DNA of 64,000 bases, taken from contig NZ_JANUHB010000003.1 in assembly GCF_024756255.1 (NCBI RefSeq), positions 62,001-126,000 on the forward strand, written 5' to 3'. Made by a program: the position numbers and the translations under genes. Under the pieces are notes generated by a model. That model was not told the DNA's origin. It saw only the letters and a program-made list of their open reading frames with translations, and did not search any database. This document shows, in pieces, positions 9,478 to 17,378 of this stretch. This DNA comes from Massilia agilis. GTDB lineage: Bacteria; Pseudomonadota; Gammaproteobacteria; Burkholderiales; Burkholderiaceae_D. The number at the start of each line of letters is the position of its first letter. Position 1 is the stretch's first letter.

Positions 9478-10092
9478 ATGAAGAAGTCGATGCTGAAAGT
9501 GATGGTTGCAATGATCGGCCTGATGGGCGTGAACGCTGCGATGGCGCAGGAATCGCCGTGGCTGGTACGCGCACGTGCCGTGTACATCGATCCGGCCAAC
9601 GAGTCCGCGCCTGTTGGTGGCGTTGGCGCGGCTGACCGCATCCATGTCAGCAACAAAACCATTCCCGAAGTCGACGTTTCGTATTTCTTCACGCCGAACA
9701 TCTCGGCTGAACTGATCCTGACCTATCCGCAGAAGCATGACGTGACCCTGGACGGCGCCAAGATCGGCACGTTCAAGCAGCTGCCGCCGACCCTGCTGGC
9801 GCAGTATCACTTCCTGCCGGGCGCCGACATCAACCCGTACGTCGGCGCGGGCGTGAACTACACGCTGCTGTCGAGCGTGAACCTGCTGAACGGCGCTGGC
9901 CGCCTCGAGCACGATAGCGTTGGCCTCGCCCTGCAAGCCGGCGTGGACTTCAAACTGGACAAGAATTGGTCGATTAACCTGGACGTGAAAAAAGTCCAGA
10001 TCCGCAGCGATGTGAACATCTCGGGCGCGCGCGCAAGCGACGTCAAAGTGGATCCGCTGCTCATTGGTGTGGGGGTGGGATACAGGTTCTGA
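9478..10092 (+). CDS. ompW: OmpW family outer membrane protein
   Basis: 204 residues. It has a signal peptide MKKSMLKVMVAMIGLMGVNAAMA and then a small beta-barrel. Markers are SPWLVRARAVYIDPAN, IPEVDVSYFFTPNISAELI, PPTLLAQYHF, PYVGAGVNYT and a C-terminal VGVGYRF ending in Phe, as expected for Bam-dependent insertion. ATG at 9478 is preceded by AAGAGGT; the same frame is open far upstream across the antisense gene, but that part is a shadow. OmpW forms a narrow hydrophobic channel. The upstream FNR-type box suggests induction under low oxygen, as reported for enterobacterial OmpW. Confidence 0.93.
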   Translation: MKKSMLKVMVAMIGLMGVNAAMAQESPWLVRARAVYIDPANESAPVGGVGAADRIHVSNKTIPEVDVSYFFTPNISAELILTYPQKHDVTLDGAKIGTFKQLPPTLLAQYHFLPGADINPYVGAGVNYTLLSSVNLLNGAGRLEHDSVGLALQAGVDFKLDKNWSINLDVKKVQIRSDVNISGARASDVKVDPLLIGVGVGYRF

Positions 10093-10125
10093 TTTAACGA
10101 TTAAACATAGCTTCCAGCAAAAGCT

Positions 10126-10160
10126 AAAAACCGGCCCTCGCGGCCGGTTTTTCTTTTTTA
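10126..10160 (+). terminator. Rho-independent terminator of ompW
   Basis: CCGGCC (10131-10136), loop CTCGC and GGCCGG (10142-10147), extended by A5/T5 pairing, followed by a T-rich tract TTTTTCTTTTTT. Confidence 0.93.
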
Positions 10161-10174
10161 TGGTGCGTTGCAGC

Positions 10175-10287
10175 GTAGGGTGGGCAGGTTCTCTGCCCAC
10201 GCGTTCAATCCGAGTTGGAGTGGCACGAACCGTATCCCGGCCCGTCAGGTGCTGCCTGAACGCGTGGGCAGAATCTGCCCACCCTAC
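10175..10287. repeat. Dispersed palindromic repeat, family A
   Basis: GTAGGGTGGGCAGG...CTGCCCACGCGTTCA on the left and TGAACGCGTGGGCAGA...TGCCCACCCTAC on the right, with about 50 bp between halves. The rightmost CTA (10284-10286) is the reverse complement of the stop codon of the LysR gene, so the element overlaps that gene's end. Confidence 0.87.
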
Positions 10288-11189
10288 GCCTGGTTCTTGC
10301 GGAAGTGTTCGACCAGGAAGTCGATGAACGCGCGCGTGCGCACCGGCTGGTTGGCGCGCCCGCCGGCGTAATAGACGAACAGGTCGGCCGAGGGCAGCTC
10401 GAACGCGGGCAGCACGATGCGCAGGCGGCCGCTCTCGAGGTACCTGGCCGCGTCCCATTCCGAGCGGATCAGGATGCCGTGGCCGTCCAGCGCCCAGCCC
10501 AGCACGATGTCGCCGTCGTTGCTCGACAGGCTGCCGTGCACCTTCACCACCTCGGTGTGGTCCTTGTGGATGAAGCGCCAGATGCCATAGGCGTCGTCGT
10601 TCTGGCGGTGGATGATGCAGCGGTGCTGCGCCAGGTCGGCCAGCGTGCGCGGCGTGCCGTGGCGTTCCAGGTACTTGGGCGAGGCGCACAGGAAGCGGCG
10701 GTTGGACATGATGCGCCGTGCATTGAGCCGCCGGTCGGGCAGGGTGCCGAAGCGGATCGCCAGGTCAAAGCCGCTCTCGACCAGGTCCACTGGGCGGTCC
10801 GTCACCTCCACCTGTACCTCGACCTCCGGATAGCGCCGGGCGAACTGCGAGATCAGCGGCGCGATCGTGGTGCGGCCGAAGCCGAGCGTGGCATTCACGC
10901 GCAGCAGCCCGCGCGGCGCGCTGCGGCCGAGCGAGACGGCGTCTTCCATCTCGCGGATCTCGGCCAGGATGCGGGTGGCGTGCCGCAGGTAGGTTTCGCC
11001 TTCGCTGGTCAGGCTGATGCTGCGCGTGGTCCGGTTCAGCAGCTGCACCCCAAGCCGCTGCTCCATCTGCGCCAGCCGCTTGCTGGCCGCCGGCGGCGTC
11101 AGGTCGAGCGCGCGCGCCGCGGCCGACAGGCTGCTGTGGCGCGCCACCAGCACGAAGAATTCCAGTTCGGATGCGCTATCGTTTTTCAC
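10284..11189 (-). CDS. LysR family transcriptional regulator
   Basis: 301 residues. The N-terminal winged helix-turn-helix is at about residues 15-65 (SLSAAARALDLTPPAASKRL, LNRTTRSISLTSEG). The effector domain starts near residue 90 and carries VEVTDRPVDLVESGFDLAIR, typical of the DmlR-like subgroup. The gene is divergent from the tartrate dehydratase gene, with 170 bp between starts, so it most likely controls that gene and itself; this is inference from arrangement. Its stop codon lies inside a family A repeat. Confidence 0.92.
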   Translation of the reverse strand: MKNDSASELEFFVLVARHSSLSAAARALDLTPPAASKRLAQMEQRLGVQLLNRTTRSISLTSEGETYLRHATRILAEIREMEDAVSLGRSAPRGLLRVNATLGFGRTTIAPLISQFARRYPEVEVQVEVTDRPVDLVESGFDLAIRFGTLPDRRLNARRIMSNRRFLCASPKYLERHGTPRTLADLAQHRCIIHRQNDDAYGIWRFIHKDHTEVVKVHGSLSSNDGDIVLGWALDGHGILIRSEWDAARYLESGRLRIVLPAFELPSADLFVYYAGGRANQPVRTRAFIDFLVEHFRKNQA

Positions 11190-11271
11190 CTGCGGTTAAA
11201 ACTCTTATGAAATTTAAGACATTATAAGACCGCGCACTGCGACTATGCTAAAGCCTCGGTCACGCCCGTAC

Positions 11272-11345
11272 GTAGGGTGGGCACTTGTGCCCACGCGGCG
11301 TACGCGGCGCCTCCAGCAACGCGTGGGCACGGGTGCCCACCCTAC
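11272..11345. repeat. Dispersed palindromic repeat, family A, in the tartrate dehydratase leader
   Basis: GTAGGGTGGGCACTTGTGCC followed by CACGCGG, and CGCGTGGGCACGGGTGCCC followed by ACCCTAC. It sits in the divergent promoter region and ends 14 bp before the start codon of the dehydratase gene, so the RNA can form hairpins directly upstream of the ribosome site. Confidence 0.87.
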
Positions 11346-11359
11346 AAGAAAGCACCACC

Positions 11360-12526
11360 ATGAAAATCGTAGAAATCCGCGAAAAGACCGTGCCGATCAG
11401 CTCTTCGATCCGCAACGCCTACATCGACTTTTCGAAAATGAACCTGAGCCTGGTGGCGGTCGTCACCGACGTGGTCAAGGACGGCAAGCAGGTGATCGGC
11501 TACGGCTTCAATTCGAACGGCCGCTACGGCCAGGGCACCTTGATGCGCGAGCGCTTCATCCCGCGCGTACTGGAGGCCGACCCGGCCGCGCTGCTGGACG
11601 AAACCGGCGCGAACCTCGACCCGCACAAGATCTGGGCGGCGATGATGACCAACGAGAAGCCGGGCGGTCACGGCGAGCGCTCGGTCGCGGTCGGCACCAT
11701 CGACATGGCGGTGTGGGACGCGGTGGCCAAGATCGCGGACAAGCCGCTGTTCCAGTTGCTGGCCGAGCGCTACGGCAACGGCACGCCGGAGCGCAAGGTA
11801 TTCGTGTACGCCGCCGGCGGCTACTACTATCCGGGCCAGGACCACAAAAAGCTCAAGGACGAGATGAAGAGCTACATCGACCGCGGCTACACGGTGGTCA
11901 AGAAGAAAATCGGCGGCGCCTCGCTTGACGAGGACCTGCGCCGCATCGACTCGATCCTGTCGGTGCTGCAGGACGGGCAGAAGCTGGCGGTGGACGCCAA
12001 TGGCCGCTTCGACCTGGACACCGCGATCCAGTACGCCAAGGCGCTGTCGCAGTACGACCTGTTCTGGTACGAGGAGGCGGGCGACCCGCTCGACTTCGAG
12101 CTGCAGGCGACCCTGCGCAACTACTACGACAAGCCGATGGCCACCGGCGAAAACCTGTTCTCAATGCAGGACGCGCGCAACCTGATCCGCTACGGTGGCA
12201 TGCGCCCCGACCGCGACTGGCTGCAGTTCGACTGCGCGCTGTCGTACGGCCTGGTCGAATACCTGCGCACGCTGGACATGCTGCACCAGCACGGCTGGTC
12301 GCGCACCCGCTGCATCCCGCACGGCGGCCACCAGATGTCGCTGAACATCGCGGCCGGCCTGGGCTTGGGTGGCAACGAGTCCTATCCGGACCTGTTCCAG
12401 CCGTTCGGCGGTTTCCCCGATGGGGTCAAGGTCGAGAACGGCTTCATCACGATGCCGGACCTGCCTGGCATCGGCTTTGAAGGCAAGTCCGACCTGTACT
12501 GGGAGATGCAGAAGCTGGCTGCCTGA
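11360..12526 (+). CDS. tarD: D(-)-tartrate dehydratase, enolase superfamily
   Basis: 388 residues from the ATG at 11360; earlier in-frame codons translate the repeat and are rejected. The barrel has the KxK base motif at K181-K183, metal ligands D212, E238/E239 and E264, and H321 in IPHGGHQMS. Blocks such as IRNAYIDF, GYGFNSNGRYGQG, NEKPGGHGERSVAVGTIDMAVWD and LGGNESYPDLFQPFGGFPDG match what I recall of the characterised Bradyrhizobium TarD almost throughout. The reaction is dehydration of D-tartrate to oxaloacetate. Regulation is probably by the divergent LysR protein. Confidence 0.88.
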   Translation: MKIVEIREKTVPISSSIRNAYIDFSKMNLSLVAVVTDVVKDGKQVIGYGFNSNGRYGQGTLMRERFIPRVLEADPAALLDETGANLDPHKIWAAMMTNEKPGGHGERSVAVGTIDMAVWDAVAKIADKPLFQLLAERYGNGTPERKVFVYAAGGYYYPGQDHKKLKDEMKSYIDRGYTVVKKKIGGASLDEDLRRIDSILSVLQDGQKLAVDANGRFDLDTAIQYAKALSQYDLFWYEEAGDPLDFELQATLRNYYDKPMATGENLFSMQDARNLIRYGGMRPDRDWLQFDCALSYGLVEYLRTLDMLHQHGWSRTRCIPHGGHQMSLNIAAGLGLGGNESYPDLFQPFGGFPDGVKVENGFITMPDLPGIGFEGKSDLYWEMQKLAA

Positions 12527-12527
12527 T

Positions 12528-13151
12528 TCACAGGCTGTGCGCCTCGCGCATCGCGTTCACGTAACGCTGGCGCGAGCTGCGCGCCACCTCGTGCGGGGCA
12601 AAGGGCGCGGCCACGCTGTCGAGCAGGTCGACCGCGGCGGACAGGCGCGCTTTTGCCTGTGCATTTGTGGCGGCCACCGGCGCCGTCTCTTTGATCACCT
12701 CGACCGCCGCTTCCTTGGCGGCGATATCCTCGGGCAGGCCCGACACGGTGCACAGGCCGTAGGTCCCGTCGAGGAAGGCGGACCATTCGGCCCCCAGGTG
12801 TTCTTCGCTGGCGAATGCCGGCGCGCTCGGTGCTATGCCGCCGGCGCGCAGCTGGTCCAGCCGCGCCATGTAGCGCCGGTCGAACAGCGCGCGCGCCTGC
12901 GCCTCGCCATCCAGCCCGGCAAGCTGCCCGATCCAGGCCACGTATCCCTTCGCATAGTAGTCGGCGGCGGCGGCGCCCGCCCAGGGGCCGAAGAAGGAGT
13001 CGCAACCGATGTCCAGCCGCAGCCGGTAGGAAGGCGCGGGCGCCATGCGCGCCGCCTGCAGCTTGGCCAGCTGCGCGCCCTCGATTGCGCAGCGATCCAG
13101 CAGCTGCTCGCGCGTGAAGAAGTACCGCTCAAGGTATCGGATCAGTTCCAT
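12528..13151 (-). CDS. DUF6058-like protein
   Basis: 207 residues from ATG at 13151, which has GAGGA upstream; the frame is open much further but antisense to the next gene. It begins MELIRYLERYFFTREQLLDR and contains YRLRLDIGCDSFFGPW and YYAKGYVAWIGQLAGLDGEA. This looks like the DUF6058 group, annotated in databases only loosely as linked to natural products. There is no signal peptide. It ends one base after the tail-to-tail tarD stop and follows the pabB/pabC gene by 80 bp, so it may be the last gene of that run. Function unknown. Confidence 0.72.
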   Translation of the reverse strand: MELIRYLERYFFTREQLLDRCAIEGAQLAKLQAARMAPAPSYRLRLDIGCDSFFGPWAGAAAADYYAKGYVAWIGQLAGLDGEAQARALFDRRYMARLDQLRAGGIAPSAPAFASEEHLGAEWSAFLDGTYGLCTVSGLPEDIAAKEAAVEVIKETAPVAATNAQAKARLSAAVDLLDSVAAPFAPHEVARSSRQRYVNAMREAHSL

Positions 13152-13231
13152 GCGTATGTCCTCAGTGGGGAAGGGCAGGAACGATAACCGCATCGGCGCG
13201 CACCATGCTTCGGCGCGTGCCGAAGCATGGC

Positions 13232-15067
13232 TCAGGAAAGCCGGGTAGTGGTGTCGAGCACGGCGCGCAGCGGGCCGCGCAGCGCGTTGCAGATGACGAT
13301 GTCCTCGGCGTTCTCCAGCATCGCGCGTGTGATGATCCGTTCGGACGCCTTCCACGCGGGCGCGGCCAGCATCACCGCGCGCACCACCCCGGGCAGCAGG
13401 CCGCAGGACAGCGGAGGCGTGTACCAGCGCCCATTGATGCGCACGAAGACGTTGCTGCGCCCGCCCTCGGTCAGTTCGCCGCGCTCGTTGAAGAACAGTG
13501 CGTCGAATGCGCCCTTTGCCTCGGCCGCCTTCCAGGCTGCGTCGTAGCGGCTGCGGATGCTCGATTTGTGGCGCAGGAACAGGTCGCCCGAATCGGTCGG
13601 CTGGTCCGACAGCAGCACGCGTACCGGTTCGCGCGGCGTCTCGCCCAGCGGGGCTGCCTGCACCCTGGCTTGCCCGGTCGCGTTCACCGACAGGCGCACG
13701 CGGTGCAGTCCGGGGCCGAGCGCCAGGCAGGTGTCCACCACCAGCGCCTTTGCCGCCTCGCGCTCGAATGGAAAGCCGAAGTAGGCGCACGAGCGGCCGA
13801 TGCGGTCCAGGTGCTCGTCCAGGTGGCGCGGGCCGTCGTCAAAGCTCGCGCGTATCGTTTCGAACAGTTCGAAGTCGTTCGACAGCCCGGTCAGGAAGCG
13901 CGCCTTGAGCTGGCACTCGGCGTATTCGGCGGCGGCATCGCTGTCAAAGACAATGCCCGCGCCCACGCCCAGTTCGCCGCGGCGCACGCCGTGTTCCAGG
14001 GGGCCGAGCGCGAGGGTGCGGATCGGCACCGACAGGCAGAAGTCGCCAAGCGCGCGGCCGTCTTGCGGCGGGTCGATCCAGCCGATCGCGCCGGTGTAGA
14101 TGCCGCGCGGCGCCGTTTCCAGCTCGCGGATGATCTGCATCGTGCGCAGCTTGGGCGCACCGGTGATCGAGCCGCACGGGTACAGCGCGCCGAAGACGCC
14201 GGCCAGCGTGGCATCCGCAGGCACGGTCGCGCGCACCGTCGAGGTCATCTGCAGCACGTCGCCGAAGCGCTGCACCTCGAACAGGGCGGGCACGTCCACG
14301 CTGCCGGTTGCGGCCACGCGGCCCAGGTCGTTGCGCAGCAGGTCCACGATCATCAGGTTCTCGGCGCGGTTCTTCGGGTCGGCCGCGAGCGCTGCGGCGC
14401 TCGCGGCGTCGGCTTGGGCGTCGCCGCTGGCGCGCGCCGTGCCCTTCATCGGCCGCGCGACCAGTTCGCCGCCGTGGTGGCGCACGAACAGCTCCGGCGA
14501 CATCGACAGCACCGCGCCGCCGTCCGGCAGGCCGACCAGCGCGCCGTAAGGCACAGGCTGGCGCGCGCGCAGCCGCGCATACAGCGCGGCCAGCGGGCCG
14601 AAGGCGTCAAAGCGCAGCCGGAACGTATAGTTGACCTGGTAGGTGTCGCCGGCCGCGATGTAGTCGCGAATGCGCGCGATGGCGCTTGCGAACTGCGCTT
14701 CGTTCACGCTCGCCTCGATTGCCGCCACGCCGGCCGGCACGCCAGGTGCGGCGCGCGTGTCGAGCCATGCTTGCACCTGCGATGCGGTCAGCCTGTCACA
14801 GCGGGTGAACAGCAGCACCTGGGCCAGCGGGCCATCGGCCGTGCGCGCGCCGATGCCGGCTAGGCGCTCGCCCAGCTCATAGGTGAGCAGGGGAACCGCG
14901 AACAGGCCGCGCGCCAGCGCGCGTTCCAGGTCCTCGAGCAGCACCGGCCAGCCTGCCGCATCGGCGCAGGTGAGGGTGGCGGCGTGGCCGCTGTACAGGC
15001 GCGAGCCCGGCTCGCCCGCAGTTGCGAGCGCGTCGTCGAGCAGCGCAAAGACTTCGTCGGTGCCCAT
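13232..15067 (-). CDS. pabB: Aminodeoxychorismate synthase component I fused to aminodeoxychorismate lyase (PabB-PabC)
   Basis: 611 residues from ATG at 15067. The N-terminal two thirds is a chorismate-binding enzyme: GDTYQVNYTFRLRF, LVARPMKGTAR, ENLMIVDLLRNDLGRVA, YPCGSITGAPKLRTMQIIRELE and VGAGIVFDS. After about residue 395 (FELFETIRAS) comes a class IV PLP fold with FLRHKSSIRSRYD (likely PLP lysine) and ELTEGGRSNVFV. The fusion can turn chorismate into p-aminobenzoate for folate, with an amidotransferase (PabA) encoded elsewhere. The start is 4 bp after the slmA stop, so the genes are probably translated together. Confidence 0.93.
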   Translation of the reverse strand: MGTDEVFALLDDALATAGEPGSRLYSGHAATLTCADAAGWPVLLEDLERALARGLFAVPLLTYELGERLAGIGARTADGPLAQVLLFTRCDRLTASQVQAWLDTRAAPGVPAGVAAIEASVNEAQFASAIARIRDYIAAGDTYQVNYTFRLRFDAFGPLAALYARLRARQPVPYGALVGLPDGGAVLSMSPELFVRHHGGELVARPMKGTARASGDAQADAASAAALAADPKNRAENLMIVDLLRNDLGRVAATGSVDVPALFEVQRFGDVLQMTSTVRATVPADATLAGVFGALYPCGSITGAPKLRTMQIIRELETAPRGIYTGAIGWIDPPQDGRALGDFCLSVPIRTLALGPLEHGVRRGELGVGAGIVFDSDAAAEYAECQLKARFLTGLSNDFELFETIRASFDDGPRHLDEHLDRIGRSCAYFGFPFEREAAKALVVDTCLALGPGLHRVRLSVNATGQARVQAAPLGETPREPVRVLLSDQPTDSGDLFLRHKSSIRSRYDAAWKAAEAKGAFDALFFNERGELTEGGRSNVFVRINGRWYTPPLSCGLLPGVVRAVMLAAPAWKASERIITRAMLENAEDIVICNALRGPLRAVLDTTTRLS

Positions 15068-15071
15068 CGCC

Positions 15072-15662
15072 TCAGGCCATCTGCGGCGCGGCCAGCAGCA
15101 GCGCGATCTGGACCGGCGCGCCGTCCGCCGGGTTGTGCTTGAAGCCGCTCTTGGCAAAACGGTGCCAGCGGCCGGTGACATAGCTGACCAGCAGGCCGGC
15201 GCGCGCCGCCACTTCGTCTTCCAGCCCCATGCCCTGCGAGGCCGCCAGGCGCAGCGCCTGCTTGCAGGCCAGTTCGACCTTGTCGTAGAACTGGTTCATG
15301 CGCAGCTGCAGGCGTTCGTCTTCGCCCACCAGCGCGTCGCCGATCAGCACGCGCGTCATGCCCGGGTTGTTGGCGGCGAATGCGAGCAGCATGCGCACGA
15401 TCGCCTGCGCCTGGTCGATGCCGCGCTCCTCGTGCTCGGCGATCTGGTTGATGAGCCCGAACACGCTCGATTCGATGAAGTCGATCAGCCCCTCGAACAT
15501 CTGGGCCTTGCTGGCGAAATGGCGGTACAGCGCCGCTTCGGACAGCGACAGGCGCGCGGCCAGTGCCGCGGTGGTGATCTTGTCGCCCTTGGGATGCTCG
15601 AGCATCCCGGCCAGGGCCTGGAGGATTTGCAGTTTGCGTTGCCCTGGCTTGGTACTGGACAT
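15072..15662 (-). CDS. slmA: Nucleoid occlusion factor SlmA (TetR fold)
   Basis: 196 residues. The TetR-type helix-turn-helix is at about residues 28-55 (ITTAALAARLSLSEAALYRHFASKAQMFEGLIDF). The C-terminal helical domain has NNPGMTRVLIGDALVGEDERL and VSYVTGRWHRFAKSGFK, both characteristic of SlmA rather than metabolic TetR repressors. SlmA binds specific chromosomal sites and blocks FtsZ assembly over the nucleoid. The gene lies 25 bp after the HAD nucleotidase and 4 bp before pabB. Confidence 0.93.
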   Translation of the reverse strand: MSSTKPGQRKLQILQALAGMLEHPKGDKITTAALAARLSLSEAALYRHFASKAQMFEGLIDFIESSVFGLINQIAEHEERGIDQAQAIVRMLLAFAANNPGMTRVLIGDALVGEDERLQLRMNQFYDKVELACKQALRLAASQGMGLEDEVAARAGLLVSYVTGRWHRFAKSGFKHNPADGAPVQIALLLAAPQMA

Positions 15663-15687
15663 GGGTTCGGGTCGGTTGGAGTACGGT

Positions 15688-16443
15688 TCAGCGCAGCTTG
15701 TGCAGGCTGCCGGGAAGCTGCCGTACCGATTTTACTTTGACATCGACGTAATGTGGACGTTTTAGCATCCTTGGCAGCGTCGCCGTGCCGAGCGGGTCGG
15801 CCACGCGCAGGTACTGCGTGACCCACACGGTGCCCATGCCCAGCTGGCGCGCGCTCTTCAGGTTGGCCAGCGTGTCCTCCACCAGCACGCAGCGGCGCGC
15901 GTCCAGGCCGTGGCGGCGCAGCAGCCGGCGCAGCATCAGCTTCGAGGGCTTCGGCCGCAGCCGGCCGTGCACGTGCATGTCCTCGATCGCGATGTGGTGC
16001 GCGAACTGGCGGTGCAAGCCCAGGTGGCGCATCACCTCGCCCGAGTAGCCGCGCGGCCCGTTGGTGAGCAGGATCTTGGTGCCGGGCAGCCGCGCCAGCA
16101 GCCGTGCCAGACCGCGCTCGGCGCGGATCATCTGCTGCAGCGCCGGCAACTGGTGCGTCTCGTGCAGGAAGTCGGCGGCGCGCACGTTGTGGTGGCGGAT
16201 CATGCCGAGCAGGGTGGCACCGTAGCGTTTCCAATAGCCAATCCGCGCGGCGTTGACGGCCTCCGGGCTGGCCGGCTGCGTGCCATCGCCGAGCACGCGC
16301 GCGATGTACACGTTCATGTTCGCGCTGATCGCAGGGAAGATCGCATGCGATGCATCGTGCAAGGTATTGTCCAAATCGAACAACCAGATTTTAGGAGTTC
16401 TTGTAATATCGACCACAGTAACCGACGGATTCAAAGTGAGCAT
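15688..16443 (-). CDS. HAD-family pyrimidine 5'-nucleotidase
   Basis: 251 residues from ATG at 16443. HAD motif I is IWLFDLDNTLHDAS, motif II is KILLTNGP, the motif III lysine is in RPKPSKLML and motif IV is CVLVEDTLANLKSARQLGM. This is the PYR-type nucleotidase usually found between argB and slmA in betaproteobacteria. The start codon overlaps that of the divergent TraB gene: both use the four bases CATG at 16441-16444. The first 18 residues before the HAD core are poorly conserved in type, so a later start is possible but I see no good candidate. Confidence 0.88.
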   Translation of the reverse strand: MLTLNPSVTVVDITRTPKIWLFDLDNTLHDASHAIFPAISANMNVYIARVLGDGTQPASPEAVNAARIGYWKRYGATLLGMIRHHNVRAADFLHETHQLPALQQMIRAERGLARLLARLPGTKILLTNGPRGYSGEVMRHLGLHRQFAHHIAIEDMHVHGRLRPKPSKLMLRRLLRRHGLDARRCVLVEDTLANLKSARQLGMGTVWVTQYLRVADPLGTATLPRMLKRPHYVDVKVKSVRQLPGSLHKLR

Positions 16444-17326
16444 GTTGCGACGCCTGATTATAGTGTTCTTCGTGTTCCTGTCCTGGCAGCCGGCCCAGGC
16501 GGCGGAGCGTGGTGCATTGTTCAGGCTGAGCGCACATGGCCACACGATGTTCCTGTTTGGCACCATGCATGTCGGTTTGCCCAGCTTCTATCCGCTGGAA
16601 CCGCAACTGGCGGCAGCGGTCGAATCGGCCAGCGTGCTGGCGCTGGAGCTCGATCCCCAGCCTTCGTTCGCCAAGGTCGCGGCCGCCCTGAACCGCTACG
16701 GCAAGCTGGAGCCGGGCGCGGCCGGCTACACGCAGCTTGGCCCGCGCAAGCTCACCCGCATCGACGAGATGGCACGCGCCGCCGGACTCGACCCGGCCAC
16801 CGCGCACTCGTATAAGCCTGTGCTGCTGGCAACACTGCTGTCGCTCGCGGAATACGAAAAGCAGGGTTACCGCGCCACCCTGTCCACCGACCGCGAACTG
16901 GCCCGCATGGCGCGCGCGCGCGGCGTTCGCATCGTCGAGCTCGAATCGCTGGAGGGCCAGCTCGCGATGCTTGATTCGCTGCCGGCGCCGTCCCAATGGC
17001 GCTTCCTCGAGGATTGTCTCAACAGCATTAGTTCGGGCGCGCAAGCCAACGAGGTGCGTACCGTGGTCAGCGCTTGGGGCAACGCGGACCAGGCCGGGCT
17101 GGAAGCGATGGCGCAGCGCATGCAATCGGATAACAGCGTGGGCGGCAAGTTCACGCGCGAGGTCTTGCTCGACGGCCGCAACGGCACGCTGGCGGACAAG
17201 ATCGACAGCCTGCTGAAGGAGACGGACAAGGCGGTCTCCGCCATCGGCGTGCTGCACCTGCTGGGGCCGCGCAGCGTGCCCGAACTGCTGCGCGCGCGCG
17301 GCATTGGGGTTGAGCGGGTCTACTAA
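16442..17326 (+). CDS. TraB/GumN family protein, exported
   Basis: 294 residues from ATG at 16442. The signal peptide is MLRRLIIVFFVFLSWQPAQA. The mature protein has FLFGTMHVGLPSFYPL, in which the GTMH motif is a TraB/GumN hallmark, then VLALELDP, STDRELARMARARG and the C-terminal AIGVLHLLGPRSVPELL. The family is thought to have a metal-dependent protease fold, but no activity is assigned here. Its start codon overlaps that of the divergent HAD gene, so its promoter must lie in the other coding region. AGTGAG just upstream may serve as ribosome site. Confidence 0.87.
   Translation: MLRRLIIVFFVFLSWQPAQAAERGALFRLSAHGHTMFLFGTMHVGLPSFYPLEPQLAAAVESASVLALELDPQPSFAKVAAALNRYGKLEPGAAGYTQLGPRKLTRIDEMARAAGLDPATAHSYKPVLLATLLSLAEYEKQGYRATLSTDRELARMARARGVRIVELESLEGQLAMLDSLPAPSQWRFLEDCLNSISSGAQANEVRTVVSAWGNADQAGLEAMAQRMQSDNSVGGKFTREVLLDGRNGTLADKIDSLLKETDKAVSAIGVLHLLGPRSVPELLRARGIGVERVY
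16457..16484 (-). promoter_or_regulatory. Possible minus-strand promoter for the HAD-slmA-pabB run
   Basis: On the minus strand AGGACA (16484-16479) and a perfect TATAAT (16462-16457) are separated by 16 bp. Transcription would begin near 16450, only a few bases before the HAD start codon, giving a nearly leaderless message. The element lies inside the first codons of the TraB gene. Confidence 0.45.
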
Positions 17327-17352
17327 AAAAAATGGCGCCCGTGCGGGCGCCA
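17325..17352 (-). terminator. Terminator for the tail-collar operon
   Basis: On the minus strand TGGCGCCC-GCAC-GGGCGCCA is followed by eight T residues. It ends the collar operon. The T run coincides with the last codon of the convergent TraB gene. Confidence 0.93.
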
Positions 17353-17378
17353 CTTGATCGGCATTGCGCCTGTACGCG

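Noticed and set aside
16442..17330. Direct repeat of the tRNA-Thr 3' end as an attachment site at the far border of the accessory block
   Set aside because: I looked for GGTGCCCTTGACGTGG or its complement near the HAD/TraB side and found no convincing copy, so no att site is annotated.
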